DNA of 41,047 nt from Candidatus Gastranaerophilales bacterium (GCA_944324365.1 CALUWA010000019.1:1-41047), one strand, 5' to 3'; counted from the stretch's first letter, positions 16,632-24,504 are shown. Made by a program: numbers and translations. The notes: generated by a model from the letters alone, not told the origin.

Positions 16632-18495
16632 TTATTTCATATTTCCCTATGATTTTATAATTATTAAAGCCATTGTTTTGAACTTTATATGTGTGATTTC
16701 CTATTGAACGCCTAAACACTTTTTTGTTTTTTAACTCTTTAGGTAAATTGGAATTAAGTTCGTGCATCACTTGCGCGTATTCATCTTTCGGAAGCTGAAC
16801 CTCTTTACGGGTCCTTTTTCTTATTTTATCACTTCTGGAAGATTTCGCAACATTACTGCCGGAACCGGTACCAAATTGGCCATTTTTCTTGCGAGGATGA
16901 TCGCTTTCATTCCATTCATCAAAACTAAAAGGGTTTTGCGGAGTTGTGCCGTTTCCTTCCTCTTCAAGGTCACTTCCAAAAAGGTTTGTTTCTTCCTCCA
17001 CTTCCGGAACATCTTCATCTAAATAGTCAAATCCGCTTGTGGGATCTTTTCGTAAGTAATCCCGAACCTCTTGCGAATCAATTGCTCCTGCATTCTGATA
17101 TCCGATAAGGGTTCTCGACTTGCTTTCGTTAATCTCCGCACGTTCTTTTTCATCTGGAGTATCAATTTCATCAAAAGTAACAATTATATGAAGCTTTTTG
17201 TCAAACTTGGATTTTGCAAGCAATCTGTAATGCAATTGCAATAGAGGCACAAAGTCTTCTTTTTGAATTGTCATTAAAAGGCGTCTATTCTGGTCTTCTT
17301 CATATTCCCCTGTTGAATTGAACCCCTTCGGTTGTGTTTCCAATAATTTAACAGCTGTCATTCCTGCAGCGGCCGCCACAAGCTGAAATTGTGACATCAT
17401 CATATCATCAAAATCAGTCAAAGAGGTATCAATCTGCCCTATATTCTGGTCAGGTCTTTTAACAACAACGCCCCAGTTGTCGCGAAAATAAGAAAATGCT
17501 TTTGCATCGTTTTCAGCTTTGCGCTGGTCAAGGGCATATGTATTCAAATTCCCGTCCATATATAATAGACGCTTTGACATCGCAAGCATTGGAGCTTCAT
17601 TCGCAACCTTTTCTGCTGCATATACACGCTCAAATATTAGTTGTGGAATAGGATAGCCGCCAAAAAAATATGTCGGCTTAAGTACATCCGGGACTTTTCC
17701 GTTTATCCCAAAAATAACCCAGCTTCTGTGAACTCGTTCCCCGTTTGGCATTCCAAAGTATGTTGGTTCATAAAAATTTAAGCTTGCTGGGTCACTTACG
17801 GCATTGCCGTCTAATTCCGGGCGAATCCACATCGGGTCAACTATACTCATTCCCTTATAGGAGCCTTCTGTTACCATATCAATATTGAACGGTTTTGAGT
17901 AATCCACCCCCTCAATTACGGGAAAAGCTAATACTTGGCCAAACTGACGTTTCTTTTCTGCAAATTCCTGACATTTATTCTTAATGTTAAATTTATCTGT
18001 TGCATCGGAAATTTTCTTGAGTTTTGCAAGAAAATCCTCGTCTATTTTTTCATCTTCGTTGTTAAGCTCGTATGATAGGTTATATTCAGTTGCAATAGCT
18101 TCTTTTGGCGGAAGTGAGCAAGCTTTATTAATTAACCAGTTTTGGCTTAAAATAGCACATGCCTGAAACCCGATAAACCCCTGTGTTGCAAAATGAGTAT
18201 AGATTATATCGCTAACAGTACCCGATATAGCGAATTTATCCTGAAATTTTGCGCAATTCTGATTTACTGCGCTATCCATTACGGCATCTGCAGAATCCAT
18301 TGCTGTTTTTGGCGGTGTAAATGCGGTTACAAAATCCTTCGGTGTTCTCTGTATTGAATGCGCAAGCAATTCTGCCCTGTCCGGTTCCGGGAGTAGGAAT
18401 TTCTCACAAATCGCGTCTGTTTGTTTTGGCTTTTGCTCATCAATTATCTTCTTTATTAAATTTGTCAAATAATTGTTTACGAACTTGTTAAACAT
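16615..18495 (-). CDS. Portal protein (DUF1073-like) with C-terminal extension
   Basis: A 626-aa protein. Residues about 60-480 match DUF1073-type portals: DPMWIRPELD, YFGGYPIPQLIFERVYAAEK, then FDDMMMSQFQLVAAAAGMTAVKLLETQPKGF. Residues about 485-525 are acidic. From 526 there is an unusual tail: a DHPR-KKNGQF motif (about 532-541), a basic linker, and a 65-residue domain (about 560-626) with KDEYAQVMHELN and NGFNNYKIIGK. That last pattern resembles domains found at the ends of phage MuF or portal proteins that are predicted nuclease toxins or polyvalent-protein domains. The portal ring itself sits at the capsid vertex through which DNA passes. Confidence 0.85.
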   Translation of the reverse strand: MFNKFVNNYLTNLIKKIIDEQKPKQTDAICEKFLLPEPDRAELLAHSIQRTPKDFVTAFTPPKTAMDSADAVMDSAVNQNCAKFQDKFAISGTVSDIIYTHFATQGFIGFQACAILSQNWLINKACSLPPKEAIATEYNLSYELNNEDEKIDEDFLAKLKKISDATDKFNIKNKCQEFAEKKRQFGQVLAFPVIEGVDYSKPFNIDMVTEGSYKGMSIVDPMWIRPELDGNAVSDPASLNFYEPTYFGMPNGERVHRSWVIFGINGKVPDVLKPTYFFGGYPIPQLIFERVYAAEKVANEAPMLAMSKRLLYMDGNLNTYALDQRKAENDAKAFSYFRDNWGVVVKRPDQNIGQIDTSLTDFDDMMMSQFQLVAAAAGMTAVKLLETQPKGFNSTGEYEEDQNRRLLMTIQKEDFVPLLQLHYRLLAKSKFDKKLHIIVTFDEIDTPDEKERAEINESKSRTLIGYQNAGAIDSQEVRDYLRKDPTSGFDYLDEDVPEVEEETNLFGSDLEEEGNGTTPQNPFSFDEWNESDHPRKKNGQFGTGSGSNVAKSSRSDKIRKRTRKEVQLPKDEYAQVMHELNSNLPKELKNKKVFRRSIGNHTYKVQNNGFNNYKIIGKYEINEMLD

Positions 18496-18509
18496 ATATT
18501 AACCTATAA

Positions 18510-19748
18510 TTAAACTTTCAACGCATATGGCATATCGGCTTCAAGTGCATATCTGACGGCATCTATCGTGTGGTCGTTTTTGTCTGGATATTCGTTTCTG
18601 ATGCTATCGTCTTTTTCTCTCTCAAATTCGGCCATTTGAAATTCTCTTGCTGCATTTTGGCACGTTATTGGGTCAATAATAATTTTCTCCAAACCCTGCA
18701 GGAATTTGAAACCATAGCCACGTGAACCTGGCCCTTTTTTAGCACCTCTTATGTCAAAACCTGCATCCCAAAACTCACCAATGGATTTTGGATCTTCGCT
18801 GTCGGCAGTTAATGTCGCGGCATAAAAATGTTTTTGCCTTATACGCTCCATTGCGCCGGTATTCAATAAGCCGTATTCGTATATTTCGTTAAAAATATAC
18901 AGTCGTTTGTATTTTCTTGAATAATGTACCTGAACCCAGGCAAACGGGTCTGCAGCATATCCCCAGTCTATCCCCTCACGAATATTATCAAATCTGTCGC
19001 GTTCTTCTTGTGGTATTTCCCGAATTTCAATATTTTTAAATACATTTAATCCGGTTCCTGTTACTTCGCCCAGATATTCATGCCGGTATGCAAGTTCGTT
19101 GACTTCTTTTAGGTGCTCCGCTTCAAGGAGGAAAATTTTTCCAAGCCAATCAGAAGGTACATCTAAATATGTAGAATGGTGTACTAACCGGCCAGGTGTA
19201 GAAACGTTTGCTTCTGTGTTCACCCAGTTTGTTGTTTCAGCAGGCGGGTTATATGAATAAAATGTAATCGCTTCGTCAGTACCCCTGATAACGGATTGTT
19301 TGACCTTTCTTATCTCCGACATTCCGGCAACTTGGTTTAATTCTTCAAACCAAACGTATTTAATAAATCCTTGAGGAACTTTTAAAGATTTTATCTTTTC
19401 CGGGTCATCAAGCCCGAAAAACAAGATTAATTGCTTTGTCTTTACGTATTCAATACGCATCGGACTTTTATAATATTTAAACCTATCCGCGATATTCAGG
19501 GCAGAGATAGCCCATTTAATCTGGTTATAAACTGATGTTTCAAGAGTATTCCCAAATTGACGAAAACAAATAGCGTGTGCGTTTGGGTCTTTTAACAAGC
19601 CTAATACGATTTCGATACTGATAAAAGATGATTTTGTTGAACCTCTGCCACCTTTAAGCCAATACTCTAAGTGTCCATAATGCTTTATATCATTGTGAAC
19701 TTGATAAAACGAGGGTGCAATTATTTTTTTTAAGCGTATTTCTGTCAT
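18510..19748 (-). CDS. terL: Terminase large subunit
   Basis: A 412-aa packaging motor. The N-terminal ATPase shows Walker A GGRGSTKS (residues 33-40) and Walker B VWFEE (132-136). The C-terminal RNase H-like nuclease shows REGIDWGYAADP (catalytic Asp near 260), TADSEDPKSIGEF (near 310) and HTIDAVRYALE near the end. The pattern is that of the PBSX-type Terminase_3 family. It overlaps terS by 4 nt (ATGA). Confidence 0.95.
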   Translation of the reverse strand: MTEIRLKKIIAPSFYQVHNDIKHYGHLEYWLKGGRGSTKSSFISIEIVLGLLKDPNAHAICFRQFGNTLETSVYNQIKWAISALNIADRFKYYKSPMRIEYVKTKQLILFFGLDDPEKIKSLKVPQGFIKYVWFEELNQVAGMSEIRKVKQSVIRGTDEAITFYSYNPPAETTNWVNTEANVSTPGRLVHHSTYLDVPSDWLGKIFLLEAEHLKEVNELAYRHEYLGEVTGTGLNVFKNIEIREIPQEERDRFDNIREGIDWGYAADPFAWVQVHYSRKYKRLYIFNEIYEYGLLNTGAMERIRQKHFYAATLTADSEDPKSIGEFWDAGFDIRGAKKGPGSRGYGFKFLQGLEKIIIDPITCQNAAREFQMAEFEREKDDSIRNEYPDKNDHTIDAVRYALEADMPYALKV

Positions 19749-20107
19749 CCATCAATATCATCCTTTATAATTACATCCTCAATGTTAATTTTATGATTTT
19801 CATTCTTTAAACCGCTGATTTCTAACGCTTTGCCTATGGCGTTAATTAAGTCAGTTGTTTTGATAAAGGGGCTTTCTAAAATGCCCTCTAAGCGTTCAAG
19901 AGCTATATTGGTAATCCGATTAACCTTATCCTCTGCTTTTTCTCGTATTTTTTCGCTAATTTCCGCCCGCTGTGCTGTCCATTTTTCCTTGTTCGCTTTA
20001 TCTGAAATTCGCTTAGGAGTAAGTTTATATTTAGCGGCAAGTTCTTTAGGTGTGCAGCCTTGCAAATATTCAGATTTTATTTTTGCCCATGGGGTCGTTT
20101 TTTTCAT
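19745..20107 (-). CDS. terS: Terminase small subunit
   Basis: A 120-aa DNA-recognition protein. Residues 8-47 form a helix-turn-helix (KSEYLQGCTPKELAAKYKLT, then KRISDKANKEKW), the pattern of PBSX-type small terminases. The C-terminal half is helical and charged, for oligomerisation and TerL contact. It lies between the Dps-like gene (8-nt gap) and terL (overlap). Confidence 0.85.
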   Translation of the reverse strand: MKKTTPWAKIKSEYLQGCTPKELAAKYKLTPKRISDKANKEKWTAQRAEISEKIREKAEDKVNRITNIALERLEGILESPFIKTTDLINAIGKALEISGLKNENHKINIEDVIIKDDIDG

Positions 20108-20115
20108 AAAAAATA

Positions 20116-20523
20116 TTATTCCAATTGTAAATTGAGCAGTCCAAGATTATTTTTTAAATCTTCCGCGATATTTCCAATAAGGTTTGCATCTGCAACATCT
20201 AATTTACTCAAACTATTTATATGATTAAGCGTATTCTTTATGAGAAGAGCAAGCGAATCGAAATTTATTTTGTCATCTACATTTATTTCCGGCAAAAATT
20301 CTAATTCAATTTGTCTGTATTCTTTTGAGCTTAATGGCTGCAACCCGCTGCCAAGTATACATACTTCTTTTAGCTTATCGACATAATCATAAAGATTTTC
20401 ATTTATGCGGTCAGCAAACAGATGTTTGCCATAAAAAGCATCACCTTTGCAGTTGTAGTGAATATCTTTTGAAAAGTCTGCTATCGCAAGTAAATAGCAT
20501 ATAAGTTTATTAATATTTTCCAT
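20116..20523 (-). CDS. Dps-like mini-ferritin
   Basis: A 135-aa helical protein, first gene of the late operon. It contains HYN-C-KG at H22 and then H34, D38, D49 and E53. Spacing is identical to the E. coli Dps ferroxidase ligands H51, H63, D67, D78, E82, and D46 also matches D75. This strongly suggests an intersubunit di-iron ferroxidase site. It is shorter than Dps (about 167 aa) and lacks a Lys-rich DNA-binding tail. Related phage proteins have been grouped as DUF5856-like, from memory. Possible roles are iron or peroxide protection, or a structural role in virion assembly; its place beside terS is unusual. Confidence 0.75.
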   Translation of the reverse strand: MENINKLICYLLAIADFSKDIHYNCKGDAFYGKHLFADRINENLYDYVDKLKEVCILGSGLQPLSSKEYRQIELEFLPEINVDDKINFDSLALLIKNTLNHINSLSKLDVADANLIGNIAEDLKNNLGLLNLQLE

Positions 20524-20540
20524 AAAATCCTCAATAAAAC

Positions 20541-20559
20541 AGGGCAGCTAATCTGCCCT
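20541..20559 (-). terminator. Leader hairpin before the late operon
   Basis: A 7-bp perfect stem (AGGGCAG with CTGCCCT, loop of 5) followed on the minus strand by GTTTTATT, then the SD GAGGA and the Dps-like start. It lies between the late promoter and the first gene, so it can act as an attenuator or an antitermination target. Confidence 0.6.
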
Positions 20560-20569
20560 TGCAAATAAA

Positions 20570-20577
20570 TCAAAGAG
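20570..20577 (-). promoter_or_regulatory. boxA-like element in late leader
   Basis: On the minus strand the late leader carries CTCTTTGA, matching the core of bacterial boxA antitermination elements (CUCUUU(G/A)A), 11 nt before the leader hairpin. Short match, so tentative. Confidence 0.35.
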
Positions 20578-20629
20578 AGTAAGAATTTAGGAATGTGTAC
20601 ATAAGTCTTTTGACAAAAATTCCATTATG

Positions 20630-20658
20630 AATATAAACGATTTTCAAAGTGTTATCAA
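20630..20658 (-). promoter_or_regulatory. Late-operon promoter
   Basis: TTGATA (20658-20653), 17-nt spacer and TATATT (20635-20630) form a good sigma-70-type promoter reading leftward into the Dps-terminase-head-tail operon. Predicted start near 20623, giving a leader of about 100 nt. Confidence 0.7.
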
Positions 20659-20727
20659 GTGTGACTTAGTGGGAGTTTTTATAACGAGTAGATATAAAAC
20701 AAAAAACGCTTTGTTGAAGTCAGCAAA

Positions 20728-20758
20728 AAGCCCTGTAATACTATTTATTACAAGGCTT
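20728..20758 (-). terminator. Terminator of the secreted-protein gene
   Basis: A 13-bp stem with one mismatch (20746-20758 with 20728-20740) followed on the minus strand by TTTTT. It overlaps the last codons of the gene it ends. Confidence 0.85.
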
Positions 20759-21166
20759 TGTCGGTTCTGATTTAATTACGGCCGGCCGCAAATACTCCGG
20801 CTTAAGCGTAAATGTCCGCATATTAACCCCTTTTTTATAAGCAGCTTTCCGCAAGCGCTTAAGATATTTTAAATCTTTTTCGCCATTTTCCATAATAAGA
20901 ACACAGGCGGGCTGTTTACCTGTCATTTTGCTATAGTACATTGCTTGGCCGATGCATTCCGCCCATTTGTTCGCAAAATCAAATTCAACAGCCAAATCCT
21001 TTGTGAGGCAGTCCACACGGGTTTTATCGTTAAGCCGATACTCAAGCTGGCCATAATGCGCGTCACACCATTTGGCCTGATATTCGGATTCCGGGTATAA
21101 CCTTTTCGCCCACCCGGGCTGGATGGTTATAGATAATATTAAAATGCACAAAAAGATAAGTTTCAT
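20741..21166 (-). CDS. Secreted protein with PD-(D/E)XK-like pattern
   Basis: A 141-aa protein with a clear signal peptide (residues 1-20, Lys then hydrophobic, cleavage after GWA). The mature part contains TRVDCLTKDLAVEFDFANKW (about 48-67), IGQAMYYSKMTGKQPACVLI and KDLKYLKRLR. The D...E-x-D/K order, GQ and Y resemble the core of a restriction-endonuclease fold, and I remember similar secreted small proteins in other bacteria. The activity is unknown. Four Cys residues could form disulphides. It is its own transcription unit with promoter and terminator, probably leaderless, between late and lysogeny regions. Confidence 0.75.
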   Translation of the reverse strand: MKLIFLCILILSITIQPGWAKRLYPESEYQAKWCDAHYGQLEYRLNDKTRVDCLTKDLAVEFDFANKWAECIGQAMYYSKMTGKQPACVLIMENGEKDLKYLKRLRKAAYKKGVNMRTFTLKPEYLRPAVIKSEPTKPCNK

Positions 21167-21172
21167 TAGATG

Positions 21173-21178
21173 ATTATA
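21173..21178 (-). promoter_or_regulatory. -10 element giving a leaderless mRNA
   Basis: A perfect TATAAT ends exactly 6 nt before the ATG at 21166, so transcription should begin on or next to the start codon. No SD is present. The -35 region is weak. Confidence 0.6.
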
Positions 21179-21196
21179 CCAAAAAGTATTTTATAT

Positions 21197-21226
21197 TTGA
21201 CACAAGAATTTAGAACATGATAAAAT
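21197..21226 (+). promoter_or_regulatory. Promoter of the membrane GAF-like gene
   Basis: TTGACA (21197-21202), 18-nt spacer and TAAAAT (21221-21226). It reads right, divergent from the secreted-protein gene, with the GAF-like gene starting at 21257 after AGAGGG. Confidence 0.75.
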
Positions 21227-21256
21227 CGTGTAATATCATAAATCAAAGAGGGTTAT

Positions 21257-22327
21257 ATGAGAGATAAAAATACCATAAAAGAGATCCAAAAAATTTTCAA
21301 AGAACACAATAATGAAAAAAAGTTGATAAGTTTTGAATTGTGTAGAAACGTTATATTACAGGTTATCCCTACGGTATTAACTGTTATTATTACAATAATG
21401 ACAGCAAACATTGCTAGTACTTCACTAAAAAATCCTTTATTGATTGTATGTGGTTTATTAATTGTTTTTTCTTTTTTTAATATTTGGAACGAGCGTGTAA
21501 AAAATGGATTTGTTGAAGAATTATTCCAATTTAAACAAAAAGAAATAATTTATAATGAGCAAAAAAATGAATATGCAAATGTTTTAATCGAATTATACAA
21601 AAATACCATTTGGTCAGGGTATTCACTTCGTATATTTGCAACTATCATGAATTATATTTCTAATATGAAGAATAAAAATAGAGAACAGAATTTCTCTGAA
21701 TTCATCAATGAAAGCATTATTAAATGTATATATGAAGTTATGTCTTATATGTCAGAAGTAGGGGAGCTAGTTTCTGTTGCACTTTATGTGTATGATGATG
21801 CGAATAATATTTTAATTGATTACAAAAGTAAAAAATCAAAAAGCATGCGCAGAAAAGAAAAAGGAAGAATTTGGCCAGTTAAATCAGAATCGCACATTGC
21901 TCACACATATAGGAGTGGAAAATATAGAGTTTATTATGACTTGCAGGATATGGAGCCAGGTGTAGAAGAAGAATTATCACGAGAGTATGATAGCGATTAT
22001 TATCGCTCTAGTGTTACATATCCTATAAAATTTTCAAACTCTCCTAATGTCAGAGCTGTTTTTTGTGTTACTAGTAGTCTTGTGGGCGCTTTCAGTTTAA
22101 ATAAAAAAGACAAAGAGGATGAAAAAAAGATTCATATGGATAGATTATACACAATTCGCCAAAATTATATTTTTAGTATTTGTATATTAATTGAGTACTT
22201 ACTCAATACAGTCTATCCAGCTACAAACAAAGAGCTTATAGAAACTGCTAGAGAACAGTATACACCTGAAGAATTGCAAAAATTTACAGCTGATTCTTTG
22301 CAGGTTGATAAACACGAAGTTCTTTAA
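21257..22327 (+). CDS. Two-TM protein with GAF-like sensor domain
   Basis: A 356-aa protein. TM1 is about 31-51 and TM2 about 59-76. A basic or amphipathic stretch follows, then a cytoplasmic domain (about 150-330). This has the outline of a GAF domain: VSVALYVYDDANNILIDYKS, GRIWPVKSESHIAHTY, YRSSVTYPIKF and AVFCVTSSLVGAF. GAF folds bind nucleotides or other small ligands. The gene has its own promoter within the accessory block, so it is probably expressed in lysogens. A membrane effector gated by a ligand, as in abortive-infection systems, is an attractive inference, but no partner nucleotide cyclase is present in the window. Confidence 0.75.
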   Translation: MRDKNTIKEIQKIFKEHNNEKKLISFELCRNVILQVIPTVLTVIITIMTANIASTSLKNPLLIVCGLLIVFSFFNIWNERVKNGFVEELFQFKQKEIIYNEQKNEYANVLIELYKNTIWSGYSLRIFATIMNYISNMKNKNREQNFSEFINESIIKCIYEVMSYMSEVGELVSVALYVYDDANNILIDYKSKKSKSMRRKEKGRIWPVKSESHIAHTYRSGKYRVYYDLQDMEPGVEEELSREYDSDYYRSSVTYPIKFSNSPNVRAVFCVTSSLVGAFSLNKKDKEDEKKIHMDRLYTIRQNYIFSICILIEYLLNTVYPATNKELIETAREQYTPEELQKFTADSLQVDKHEVL

Positions 22328-22433
22328 ACGTGTTATAATAATCAACAAATTTATTATCTTTATCGTTTTTAATAATCCAAGCAGAACTATCACCAGTTTT
22401 GTCATTATTAACTTTTTTTTCAATTTGTTCCAT
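22284..22433 (-). CDS. 49-aa mini-protein antisense to the GAF-like gene end
   Basis: A 49-codon gene, ATG 22433 with AAGGAG 9 nt upstream, stop TAA 22284. The sequence is polar and charged (KTGDSSAWIIKNDKDNKF, then YYNTFKELRV). It overlaps the 3' end of the GAF-like gene by 44 bp on the opposite strand. It has a strong promoter of its own (22582-22554), which supports a real transcript. No family is recognised. It may be a regulator or antidote of its convergent neighbour, or act mainly as antisense RNA. Confidence 0.55.
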   Translation of the reverse strand: MEQIEKKVNNDKTGDSSAWIIKNDKDNKFVDYYNTFKELRVYQPAKNQL

Positions 22434-22553
22434 AACTGAAGCTCCTTATCTTGTTTTATTATTATAAACAAACTAAATTTATATTTGTTGCTTAAAATGA
22501 ATGATTTATTAAAATAAATTTACACCTTTAGTACGATTGAGCACTGTCTTACT

Positions 22554-22582
22554 ATTATAACGTACTCTTACCCACTTTTCAA
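22554..22582 (-). promoter_or_regulatory. Strong promoter of the mini-gene
   Basis: TTGAAA (22582-22577), 17-nt spacer, and perfect TATAAT (22559-22554), reading left. The predicted start near 22548 gives a ~115-nt AT-rich leader before the 49-aa ORF. Confidence 0.75.
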
Positions 22583-22672
22583 GTTCACATTCCAAAAGTC
22601 GTAACATTTTCTCTCACATGACCAGTATACCATGGATTTTCTAGTTTGCAAAGTTGATGAGATTTGTTACAA

Positions 22673-23821
22673 TTACAACTTGATATATCTTGCTAATTTA
22701 TTTTTGACAGATTTCACTGTTAAGTCTTCTGTGTAATTAAAATAAATTAGGGTTAATCCATTCGCTTGACAAAGCTTAGCTTTTAAAAGATCTCTTTCTT
22801 GGCATTTTAACATTGCTTCTTCTCCTCCAAAATATTCAATGGGTCTAAAATGCTGCTCTCCTTGATATTCAATACCAACATTATAATCTTTTATAAATAT
22901 ATCTATACGCTGTTTATTTAGCCATTTTGGCGAGTATTCTCGTATAACATTGGAATTAGGAAAAATTTCACGACAGATTTTATACAATACTGTTTCATTA
23001 ACCCATTTTTCACCAATTAAAGGATATCCTACTTTTTTTCTAATATAGTTTTCGGCATTTCTTCTTATTTGTGAATAATTTAGATTGACATTTGGCGTAT
23101 TTTTTAGATTCAAATCAATATATTCTCTTATTGCTTCAATATATGGATCATATCTATACGCAAATTTAGAACATTCCGCAAATATATAGTTTTCATCTGG
23201 GACTTTTCCAGTACAAAGATGACAAATTTTTGCTTTATAGTGCGCGCCCATATAAAAATCGTTAGCATGAGTATAATTTTGAGCTATTTTTTCATAATAT
23301 TTACGTTGACACTCGCATACGTATAACTTTCCACAATTTTTGCATATAAAAATTAAGGGTAACGTTCTACCTGATATGATATATTCTTTTAGGTCAATAC
23401 ATTTACAAGTCTCCAACCCAGAAAACCTTTGAAAAAATAAAGGCGAGAAATTAAGTTCATTTATTTGTACATAAACACCATTTTCTTTTTTGGGTGCAAT
23501 AAACACTCCATTTCTAATTGTTGAACGCGGAAAAGGTTTGCCAATCTTGATATCTTTTATTAATACAGGAGTTGGAAAATAAATGTCAAACAATAAGGTG
23601 TTTACAAGTAAACCTTCATTTTGAATTTTTTGAGCTTCTTTATGCTTATAATAAACCTTAAACCCTTTTATTTTGGTTCCAATATAAATTTCTTCCAATC
23701 CCTTCAAAATAGTACTTTTTAATGCTTTTTCAAAAGTTTTGTAAAATGTGTTTTTGGTTTGAAAATTAATAAAGCATTTTTGGTAATAGCTATAGTCAAA
23801 ATTTACAGTTATTGACTCCAT
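22673..23821 (-). CDS. Zinc-finger/Vsr-like predicted endonuclease
   Basis: A 382-aa protein. The middle contains Cys pairs for zinc binding: C160-x2-C163, C169-x-C171, C200-x2-C203. The C-terminal domain (about 295-380) has the PD-(D/E)XK/Vsr pattern: RIDIF (D307), GIEYQGEQH (E318, Q320, E322, H324), FGGEE, ERDLLKAKLC (D344, K347). Such nucleases occur in phage-defence and mobile-element contexts. It lies 39 nt behind the repressor gene on the same strand, so it should be expressed from the repressor transcript in the lysogen. DNA cleavage of incoming phage is an inference. Confidence 0.8.
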   Translation of the reverse strand: MESITVNFDYSYYQKCFINFQTKNTFYKTFEKALKSTILKGLEEIYIGTKIKGFKVYYKHKEAQKIQNEGLLVNTLLFDIYFPTPVLIKDIKIGKPFPRSTIRNGVFIAPKKENGVYVQINELNFSPLFFQRFSGLETCKCIDLKEYIISGRTLPLIFICKNCGKLYVCECQRKYYEKIAQNYTHANDFYMGAHYKAKICHLCTGKVPDENYIFAECSKFAYRYDPYIEAIREYIDLNLKNTPNVNLNYSQIRRNAENYIRKKVGYPLIGEKWVNETVLYKICREIFPNSNVIREYSPKWLNKQRIDIFIKDYNVGIEYQGEQHFRPIEYFGGEEAMLKCQERDLLKAKLCQANGLTLIYFNYTEDLTVKSVKNKLARYIKL

Positions 23822-23860
23822 GCTTTTATCTCACTTCCATTTTAAATCATATAATACGAA

Positions 23861-24484
23861 TTACAATCCCCTGGATAAGTTTTTAACAACTCGACCTTTA
23901 ACAACGATTTCAATATTGTCATCAGGCTTAAAAGTTTCAACCGGATACTTTTCATTATCTGATATAACATCTAATTCACCTGACAGACGTTTCCTTAAAC
24001 GCTTTACAAACCAATCATTATTAATTGTTAGCAGAAATATTCCGCCATTTGAAAAATCTGTTCTGCCGGTATCTACAAGAAGCATATCCCCATCTTCAAT
24101 AATTGTTTCCATACTATCTCCAGTAGCTCTAAATGTTTTTAAATTTTGTGGATGAGAAATTTTCATTACAGATTGTAGCATTGCAGTTCCAAGTTTTATT
24201 GGTGTTATATCCGCATCATCTAAAACAACAGTACCTTTGCCGCAAGATGGATTAATATGAATATGATCGACAATTACACAATCATCAGTATTATTATCGT
24301 TGACTTTTGTAAAGTCAACATCAAAAAATTTCTCAATTTTTTGTATTTGAATATCTGTGAGTTCCTTTGATTTTATTTGTCCTACGTACTGCTTACTAAA
24401 TCCTAAGGCTTTTCCTAAAGCTTCATAACTGACTTTTTCGCCTTTAAGTGACATTATTTCTGAAATTGCCTGCTGGACTTGCAT
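23861..24484 (-). CDS. CI/LexA-type repressor (S24 peptidase)
   Basis: A 207-aa phage repressor. The N-terminal HTH (residues 18-40, SYEALGKALGFSKQYVGQIK) binds operators. A linker with C81-G82 is the likely self-cleavage site (UmuD also cleaves at Cys-Gly). The S24 domain has S124 in GDSM and K161 in FVKRL, 37 residues apart, exactly as S119 and K156 in LexA. It is therefore expected to self-cleave on RecA activation and release the early promoter. SD AAGGAG precedes ATG 24484. It lies at the genetic switch opposite the early promoter. Confidence 0.93.
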   Translation of the reverse strand: MQVQQAISEIMSLKGEKVSYEALGKALGFSKQYVGQIKSKELTDIQIQKIEKFFDVDFTKVNDNNTDDCVIVDHIHINPSCGKGTVVLDDADITPIKLGTAMLQSVMKISHPQNLKTFRATGDSMETIIEDGDMLLVDTGRTDFSNGGIFLLTINNDWFVKRLRKRLSGELDVISDNEKYPVETFKPDDNIEIVVKGRVVKNLSRGL

Positions 24485-24504
24485 TTGTACTCCTTTTAGT
24501 CTTA

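Noticed and set aside
22199-22471. 90-codon hydrophobic minus-strand ORF
   Set aside because: Overlaps the better-supported 49-codon gene in another frame and has no SD; composition is that of AT-rich noise.
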